DNA of 10,070 nucleotides from NCBI GenBank assembly GCA_023441125.1, contig JAEZQV010000221.1, positions 1 to 10,070 of the forward strand, given 5' to 3'. This document shows, piece after piece, positions 6,872-10,070 of the stretch. A model generated the notes under the pieces. It was not told the DNA's origin, ran no database searches, and was given only the letters and a program-made list of their open reading frames with translations. The stretch comes from Bacillota bacterium (lineage in GTDB: Bacteria > Bacillota_C > Negativicutes > Sporomusales > Sporomusaceae). The position numbers and the translations under genes were made by a program. Numbering within the stretch: the stretch's first letter is position 1; each line of letters starts with the position of its first letter.

Positions 6872-8095
6872 ATGAACGGTTTGACGGGAATAAAAGTAGT
6901 CGAATTAACATCCTATGTGGCAGCACCGGCCTGTCCGCGAATTCTTGGTGAGATGGGTGCGGAAATTATTAAAATTGAACCATTTACCGGTGATGAACAG
7001 CGTACCCAGGGACCGGGCTTTGGGATGAAACGCAATGATATCGAAGATCCTGCCTTTGATATGAGCAGTATGAACAAGAACTGGCTCAGCGTGAACCTTA
7101 AGAATGCGGCAGGGCTTACCTTTGTCTACAAACTGATCGAGAACGCCGATATTGTTATAACCAGTTTCCGGGATAAAGCCCTGTTAAAGCTGGGGCTTGA
7201 CTATGAGACCATCAGCAGCAAATTTCCTCATATTGTTTACGGGCATATGCGCGGGTATGGTGAGCGGGGCCCGGAAAAGGATTCCAAAGGCTTTGACGCC
7301 ACTGCCTATTCGGCCCGGGGCGGCCTTATAACCAGCTTCCCCCAGAAGGGAGAAAGTCCTGTTAATGTACCGGCCGCTTTTGGCGACTTCAATGCCTCCA
7401 TTGCTTTGACAGCCGGCGTATTGGCTGCTTTGGTCAACAAGCAGCGAACCGGCAGGGGGGATAAGGTGGTTGTCAATCTCTATCACATGGCTGTCTGGGC
7501 AATGCAGATTGCCATGGTTTCGCGCCAGGCCGGCGCCGAATATCCCCGCTCCAGAAAGGAAGTTCCCTGCCCGACTAACAACTGCTATAAGTCTAAGGAT
7601 GGTATTTGGTTCCTGATTTGTAACGGCAACTATAATAAGTACTTTGCGGAAATGGTTACGGCCTTCGGCCTTGAACAGCTTGTCGGCAACAAGGATTATG
7701 ATACCCTGGAGGTGATCGGCGAGCATAAGCGGACCGGTGAAGTCATTGAAATGCTGGAGGCAGCCTTTGCTAAAAAGACATTTGCCGCATGGGAAGTAAT
7801 CTTTAAGAAACACGAGATTCCCTATCAAAAATGCTTTACGGTTGATGATGTTCTGGCCGATGAAGAGGCGTATGCCAATGATATCCTGCGGCCTGTCTAT
7901 TCTCAGGAATTCGGCAGACGGGTTATTCCCACCAGTCCAATCAGGCTGAAGAGCATCGGTGACCCTGAACTGAGTATCTCCAAACCGATCGGGTACCACA
8001 CCCGTGAGTATCTGTTGAAATATGGCTACGGCGAAGCCGACATTGCCAGGCTGGAAGCAGCCGGTGCCGTTCGATGCTTTCCTGGCAAACTATGA
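6872..8095 (+). CDS. CaiB/BaiF-family (class III) CoA-transferase, FldA/HadA-like
   Basis: A 407-residue class III CoA-transferase, the normal length. The N-terminus GIKVVELTSYVAAPACPRIL (6-25) and GAEIIKIEPFTGDEQR (29-44) are family signatures, GYGERGPEKDSKGFD (128-142) follows, and the catalytic aspartate is Asp172 in FGDFNAS, at the position of Asp171 in FldA as I recall it. The overall pattern, including NKNWLSVNLK (68-77), is closest to FldA (cinnamoyl-CoA:phenyllactate CoA-transferase) and HadA (2-hydroxyisocaproate CoA-transferase) rather than formyl-CoA transferase. Such enzymes pass CoA from a reduced or product acyl-CoA to an incoming acid, saving ATP. Here it would form a CoA loop with the dehydrogenase/Etf set, with the ligase priming the cycle. 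The ATG is preceded by AGGAGA (6855-6860). No dehydratase genes (FldBC-like) are in the window, so a full hydroxy-acid dehydration pathway is not supported. The donor and acceptor acids are unknown. Confidence 0.92.
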   Translation: MNGLTGIKVVELTSYVAAPACPRILGEMGAEIIKIEPFTGDEQRTQGPGFGMKRNDIEDPAFDMSSMNKNWLSVNLKNAAGLTFVYKLIENADIVITSFRDKALLKLGLDYETISSKFPHIVYGHMRGYGERGPEKDSKGFDATAYSARGGLITSFPQKGESPVNVPAAFGDFNASIALTAGVLAALVNKQRTGRGDKVVVNLYHMAVWAMQIAMVSRQAGAEYPRSRKEVPCPTNNCYKSKDGIWFLICNGNYNKYFAEMVTAFGLEQLVGNKDYDTLEVIGEHKRTGEVIEMLEAAFAKKTFAAWEVIFKKHEIPYQKCFTVDDVLADEEAYANDILRPVYSQEFGRRVIPTSPIRLKSIGDPELSISKPIGYHTREYLLKYGYGEADIARLEAAGAVRCFPGKL

Positions 8096-8145
8096 CACCC
8101 TCGATCTTTACTGATAGTAAGCAGCTGAATAATAAAAGGCAGCAA

Positions 8146-8168
8146 GCCGGCGGACAAAATCCGCCGGC
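8146..8168 (+). terminator. GC-rich hairpin, probable terminator of the CoA locus
   Basis: GCCGGCGGA (8146-8154), loop CAAAA and TCCGCCGGC (8160-8168) form a perfect 9-bp stem 50 bases after the CoA-transferase stop. It is followed by CTAATTACAG rather than a clean T-run, and a second small hairpin (CAGCC 8176-8180 with GGCTG 8189-8193) comes next. The strength of the stem and its position at the end of the pathway genes support a terminator or an mRNA-end stabiliser; the missing T-run lowers confidence. Confidence 0.55.
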
Positions 8169-8228
8169 CTAATTACAGCCTTCTCTGAGGCTGCTAGCCG
8201 GGTAAGTCCGGTTGGGGAGGCATAAGCA

Positions 8229-8567
8229 ATGATTAATTTTCATAATAAACGCTTCAAAACAATAGTGAATACGCTTGAATCCGACTCGTCGCCCGATACT
8301 ATATTTCATTACACCCAGGAAGGGGAACTGGTTTCAGTCCGCTATAAAGGCGGTTCTATCCTGCTGGGGACGCTGATCGGCTTTGTTACCGGCAGGGGAG
8401 AACTTGATATGTGGTATCAGCATATCATTACCGGCAATGAAATTAGAATCGGAAAATGCAGGGTTACTCCCAAGCTTCTTCCCGGCGGACGGCTGAAATT
8501 GCTGGAGGAATGGGTGAGTTTGGACTGTAAGCATTCTATGGGCATTGTAATCAAGGAAGAAATATAA
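8229..8567 (+). CDS. Conserved small protein of unknown function (112 residues)
   Basis: A 112-residue protein with a good GGGGAGG site (8214-8220) 8 bases before ATG. I recognise a small family found in Firmicutes and Bacteroidetes by its pattern: FHYTQEGELVSVRYKGGSI (26-44), GTLIGFVTGRGELDMWYQHI (47-66), then GKCRVTPKLLPGGRLKLLEEW near the C-terminus. Some members carry the database name 'n-acetylglutamate synthase', which looks wrong because no acetyltransferase fold motif is visible and the protein is far too short. Alternating polar and hydrophobic residues suggest an all-beta barrel-like fold. There is no signal peptide or membrane segment, so it should be cytoplasmic. It follows the hairpin that closes the CoA locus and is probably its own unit. 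The family recognition is from memory and no function can be given. Confidence 0.8.
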   Translation: MINFHNKRFKTIVNTLESDSSPDTIFHYTQEGELVSVRYKGGSILLGTLIGFVTGRGELDMWYQHIITGNEIRIGKCRVTPKLLPGGRLKLLEEWVSLDCKHSMGIVIKEEI

Positions 8568-8637
8568 ATATTCCTGGTGCTGGAACCGGCCGGCATGGTG
8601 AAGTTAAACATATTTGGAGAAGTTTTGTCAGCGAACG

Positions 8638-8668
8638 GTTACACAAGTAGACAAGGTTGTGTTAAAAT
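8638..8668 (+). promoter_or_regulatory. Weak candidate promoter ahead of the small membrane protein
   Basis: GTTACA (8638-8643) and TAAAAT (8663-8668) resemble -35 and -10 boxes, but the spacer of 19 bases is long. A 14-codon open frame (ATG 8667, stop TAG 8709-8711) ends 2 bases before the GTG of the next small gene and could be a leader, but it lacks a convincing ribosome site. The rest of the gap 8568-8713 shows nothing else. Confidence 0.25.
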
Positions 8669-8713
8669 GATGCTAGGACAAATCAAGGTAGTTGCTGGTG
8701 AGGAGTGGTAGTA

Positions 8714-8842
8714 GTGTCTGAGTCCAGATTTCGTACCCAGATGCATATGTTTCTTGATATTATCCTGGATATCATACCTTACTTTATTTTCGGCGTTGGC
8801 TCTCTTGGTATTACTATACTGGTCTTATATCTTTTATTTTAA
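8714..8842 (+). CDS. Small single-span membrane protein, 42 residues
   Basis: The frame runs from GTG 8714 to TAA 8840-8842. AGGAG (8701-8705) lies 8 bases upstream, which is ideal spacing. The N-terminal part (SESRFRTQMHM) is polar with two arginines, followed by a hydrophobic stretch from FLDIILDIIPYFIFGVG to ITILVLYLLF that runs to the C-terminus. That is one long membrane helix, or two short ones broken around GVGSLG. Charge placement suggests the N-terminus stays in the cytoplasm. I do not recognise the family. It lies 62 bases before the DJ-1/PfpI gene and may share its transcript. Codon use is AT-richer than the pathway genes, which is common for membrane peptides. The ribosome site and composition support it as real; its role is unknown. 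Confidence 0.55.
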   Translation: MSESRFRTQMHMFLDIILDIIPYFIFGVGSLGITILVLYLLF

Positions 8843-8904
8843 TAGCTGTTTTATATTTTGACCGAAAATGAAGGCGATCACATTGTCGGAGGAGGTATAA
8901 AAAC

Positions 8905-9432
8905 ATGTCAGGCAACCGGCAGAAAGCACTGCAACTCGTGGAGCATGATTTTGAGGATTTGGAATTATGGTACCCTGTCCTTAGGCTTAGGGAGGCAGGG
9001 CTGGAAGTACATTTGGCAGGCGAAAAGGCGCAGGAAACCTATGTTGGCAAATATGGCGTGCCTGCTACCACGGACTGTAGTTTTTTAAAGGCCAGGGCCA
9101 GTGATTACGATGTCCTCTTAGTGCCTGGCGGCTGGGCGCCTGACAAGTTACGCCGCTATCCGGCTGTTTTAGAGCTGGTACGGGAATTTGACGCCGCGCA
9201 AAAACCGATTGGCCAGATTTGTCACGCCGGCTGGGTGCTTATTTCCGCTAAGATTCTTGCCGGCAAGAAGGTGACAAGCACTCCCGGTATCCGCGATGAT
9301 ATGGAGAACGCCGGCGCCCTGTGGTTCGATGAGCCGGCCGTAGTGGACGGGCATATTGTATCCAGCCGGCGGCCGCCGGACTTGCCGCACTATCTGCAGG
9401 CACTTTTAAGGGTAATCCTGCGGCAGGGCTAA
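8905..9432 (+). CDS. DJ-1/PfpI-family protein
   Basis: A 175-residue member of the DJ-1/PfpI superfamily, with the usual length of intracellular PfpI-type proteins. Key features are HDFEDLELWYPVLRLREAG (14-32), carrying the conserved acidic residue (Glu17) near the active site; the VPGGWAPDKLR loop (73-83); the nucleophile elbow GQICHAGW with Cys106 and His107; TPGIRDD (126-132); and SSRRPPDLPHY (153-163), which matches the PfpI-type SR-x-P-x-DLP motif. Relatives include stress-linked proteases, glyoxalase III or deglycase-like enzymes and thiol hydratases, so the reaction cannot be fixed. GGAGGAGGT (8888-8896) gives a strong ribosome site for ATG 8905. An overlapping frame starting at 8858 has no such site and reads across this gene. 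No signal peptide is visible, so the protein is cytoplasmic. Nothing in the neighbourhood points to a role in the CoA pathway. Confidence 0.9.
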   Translation: MSGNRQKALQLVEHDFEDLELWYPVLRLREAGLEVHLAGEKAQETYVGKYGVPATTDCSFLKARASDYDVLLVPGGWAPDKLRRYPAVLELVREFDAAQKPIGQICHAGWVLISAKILAGKKVTSTPGIRDDMENAGALWFDEPAVVDGHIVSSRRPPDLPHYLQALLRVILRQG

Positions 9433-9441
9433 ATTCTTTGC

Positions 9442-9503
9442 TTGCACAGGAAGTCTTCGTCGGCCAAGCTTGTGCAATCGTAACCTGCAAAAAGGCGGCC
9501 GAC
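9442..9503 (+). other. Two interlocking inverted repeats (pseudoknot topology) after the DJ-1/PfpI gene
   Basis: The first repeat pairs TTGCACAGG (9442-9450) with CTTGTGCAA (9469-9477), with one G-U pair. The second pairs GTCGGCC (9459-9465) with GGCCGAC (9497-9503), perfect over 7 bases. The left arm of the second lies in the loop of the first and the right arm of the first lies in the loop of the second. This is either an H-type pseudoknot (loops of 8, 3 and 19 bases) or two alternative hairpins. It starts 9 bases after the gene's stop codon. No T-run follows, so it is not a standard terminator. Confidence 0.35.
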
Positions 9504-9630
9504 TTAAAAAATAGATAAATTAATATTCTGTAATCAATAGCCAATCAAACAAAAACTAACAAAAACAATATCGACATAGAATTTAATTTGGTTTTATTTT
9601 GTTTATTTTAGATAAAAAGTTAAAAAAGAT
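9504..9630. other. AT-rich low-complexity stretch
   Basis: This stretch is dominated by A and T, with a near-direct repeat (AACAAAAACT then AACAAAAACA, around 9547-9566) and T-rich runs further on. No reading frame with a ribosome site is visible. It lies just upstream of the candidate promoter at 9632 and could act as an UP-like or bent-DNA element, but nothing specific can be shown. Confidence 0.4.
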
Positions 9631-9660
9631 ATTGACGGCAGTGTCAATTTGGTGTATTTT
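9631..9660 (+). promoter_or_regulatory. Sigma-70-type promoter with overlapping palindromic operator
   Basis: TTGACG (9632-9637), a 17-base spacer and TATTTT (9655-9660) form a good housekeeping-type promoter: the -35 box matches 5 of 6 consensus bases and the -10 box 4 of 6. The perfect inverted repeat ATTGAC (9631-9636) / GTCAAT (9643-9648), with a 6-base spacer, covers the -35 box and the start of the spacer. This is a typical place for a dimeric repressor to bind. The start would be near 9667. The promoter call is fair; the operator call is inference. Confidence 0.5.
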
Positions 9661-9666
9661 ATTTAT

Positions 9667-9741
9667 AAACAAATAGTACTTTATTTGAAGGTACAAAGGG
9701 GTATCAATTAGTTGTTAAGAGCGCAGCTAATTGATTTTTTT
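9667..9741 (+). ncRNA. Candidate small RNA or short terminated leader, about 75 nt
   Basis: The stretch between the promoter at 9632-9660 and the T-run at 9735-9740 would give a free transcript of about 75 nt. It can fold into two stem-loops: GTACTTT (9676-9682) with GAAGGTAC (9688-9694 pairing, one G-U), and the long terminator stem 9703-9735. The linker AAAGGGGT (9695-9702) is left unpaired. No convincing peptide is encoded; a 13-codon TTG frame from 9712 runs inside the terminator. The next + strand gene starts about 300 bases on, beyond another terminator-like element, so a free RNA fits better than an attenuator. I do not recognise an RNA family. Confidence 0.4.
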
Positions 9742-9746
9742 ATTTT
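9703..9746 (+). terminator. Strong intrinsic terminator (+ strand)
   Basis: ATCAATTAG (9703-9711) pairs perfectly with CTAATTGAT (9727-9735). The stem continues inward for four more pairs including two G-U (9712-9715 with 9723-9726), leaving a 7-base loop. TTTTTTATTTT follows at once (the T-run begins at 9735). This is a textbook rho-independent terminator although the stem is AT-rich. It would end the short transcript from the promoter at 9632 and any readthrough from the DJ-1/PfpI gene. Confidence 0.75.
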
Positions 9747-9781
9747 CAAATAATTTGCCTAAAGGACTTTCTTACCATAAT

Positions 9782-9818
9782 AAAAAAGCCGTGCAGATAC
9801 CACGAATATCTACACAGC
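9782..9818 (-). terminator. Intrinsic terminator facing the minus strand
   Basis: On the minus strand GCTGTGTAGATA (9818-9807), loop TTCGTGG and TATCTGCACGGC (9799-9788) form a continuous 12-bp stem with two G-U pairs. TTTTTTATTAT follows from 9787 downward. On the + strand the same stem has two C-A mismatches and no adjacent T-run. The asymmetry indicates a minus-strand terminator, although no clear minus-strand gene is visible upstream of it in the window. Confidence 0.6.
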
Positions 9819-9876
9819 CGTACATGCTTTTTATTTTCCGGTGGCACTAGGTTTATTTAGTTTACCCTTTTTTGAT

Positions 9877-9991
9877 GCAAACAGCTTTGCCCATTGCCGG
9901 TGCCCTTACTTTGCAGGAAAGGGCCAAAAGGCAATATCAATATAAACCCAAACAACAGACTGATTTTGGCAGACAGTGCTGTCCGGCCAAA
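9877..9991. other. Cluster of inverted repeats upstream of the last gene
   Basis: Three structures lie here. GCAAA (9877-9881) and TTTGC (9886-9890) form a small hairpin. ATTGCC (9893-9898) with GGCAAT (9930-9935) encloses GCCCTT (9902-9907) with AAGGGC (9919-9924), giving a nested two-part stem. TTTGGC-a-GACAG (9965-9976) faces CTGTC-cg-GCCAAA (9979-9991), a near-palindrome that looks like an operator. TATAAA at 9941-9946 could be a -10 box but lacks a -35 partner. Together they suggest a regulatory leader or operator zone for the gene at 10043, or a small minus-strand RNA that ends at the terminator 9782-9818. No known riboswitch motif was recognised. Confidence 0.35.
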
Positions 9992-10042
9992 CAGCAGGTT
10001 GTTGCGTTTTGAGAGTAAACTCGCAGGGAGAGGAGGTGAACA

Positions 10043-10070
10043 GTGAGTTCGTTGTCCATCACGTTAGCGC
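10043..10070 (+). CDS. Start of a new gene (first nine codons only, 3' end outside window)
   Basis: GTG 10043 follows AGGAGGTGA (10031-10039), which matches the 16S rRNA anti-Shine-Dalgarno almost perfectly and leaves 6 bases between AGGAGG and the start. The frame is open to the window end and reads MSSLSITLA. Nine residues are too few to name a family. The structured region at 9877-9991 lies just upstream and probably regulates it. Confidence 0.6.

Noticed and set aside
7184..7999. A 271-codon minus-strand open frame inside the FldA-like CoA-transferase gene
   Set aside because: Its length is striking, but it mirrors the codon structure of a clear + strand gene and its translation shows no family motifs.
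8858..9088. 76-codon + strand frame overlapping the start of the DJ-1/PfpI gene
   Set aside because: It is in another frame, lacks a ribosome site and overlaps a gene with clear active-site motifs.
9547..9566. Short A-rich direct repeats as a CRISPR-like or origin-like array
   Set aside because: There are only two copies, in low-complexity DNA, with no spacer structure or DnaA-box pattern.
9712..9753. 13-codon TTG frame after an AAAGGGG sequence
   Set aside because: It runs through the terminator stem and T-run and would not be fully transcribed.
9841..10042. Possible cyclic-di-GMP riboswitch or 6S RNA (GGGCAAAGC-like stretch on the minus strand)
   Set aside because: Only a short stretch looks similar; the rest of the conserved core and a long central-bubble hairpin could not be found.

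Overview
The window reads as one stretch of a chromosome from an anaerobic, Gram-positive-lineage fermenter or acetogen. My best guess is a Negativicutes member (Sporomusaceae-like), but this is inferred from gene content only: a butyryl-CoA-dehydrogenase-type flavoenzyme with its own EtfBA, an FldA/HadA-type CoA-transferase, a UbiD-family decarboxylase of the phenolic-acid type, and strong AGGAGG-like ribosome sites with some TTG and GTG starts. Every convincing protein gene lies on the + strand. No rRNA, tRNA, CRISPR array, insertion sequence or prophage gene was found.

Positions 1-8095 form a CoA-thioester and aromatic/unsaturated-acid metabolism locus. In order it holds the C-terminal tail of a CaiB/BaiF-family CoA-transferase (1-198), a UbiD-family decarboxylase that resembles gallate decarboxylase LpdC (271-1773), an acyl-CoA dehydrogenase (1956-3089), EtfB (3129-3917), EtfA (3932-4942), a FadK-like AMP-forming acyl-CoA ligase (5154-6794) and a second, FldA-like CoA-transferase (6872-8095). 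The ligase or the CoA-transferases would make a CoA thioester, and the dehydrogenase with EtfAB would reduce (or oxidise) its alpha-beta bond. The CoA-transferase could then pass CoA from product to new substrate, as in caffeate respiration of Acetobacterium (CarA-E) or phenyllactate fermentation (Fld). The UbiD enzyme would remove a ring carboxylate from a hydroxyaryl acid. The true substrate cannot be read from the sequence. AT-rich gaps at 1774-1955 and 4943-5153 suggest at least three transcription units. A GC-rich hairpin at 8146-8168 probably closes the locus.

Positions 8229-9432 hold three smaller genes that look unrelated to the pathway: a conserved 112-residue protein, a 42-residue single-span membrane protein at 8714-8842, and a DJ-1/PfpI-family protein (8905-9432).

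Positions 9433-10042 hold no convincing protein gene but are rich in structure. They contain two interlocking inverted repeats with pseudoknot topology (9442-9503). A sigma-70-type promoter with an operator-like palindrome lies just ahead of a roughly 75-nt transcript that ends in a strong intrinsic terminator (9631-9746). A second intrinsic terminator faces the minus strand (9782-9818), and a further set of inverted repeats lies at 9877-9991. The window ends nine codons into a new + strand gene (10043) with a near-perfect Shine-Dalgarno. The most interesting items are the combined decarboxylase/ene-reductase locus and the possible small RNA in the 3' gap.
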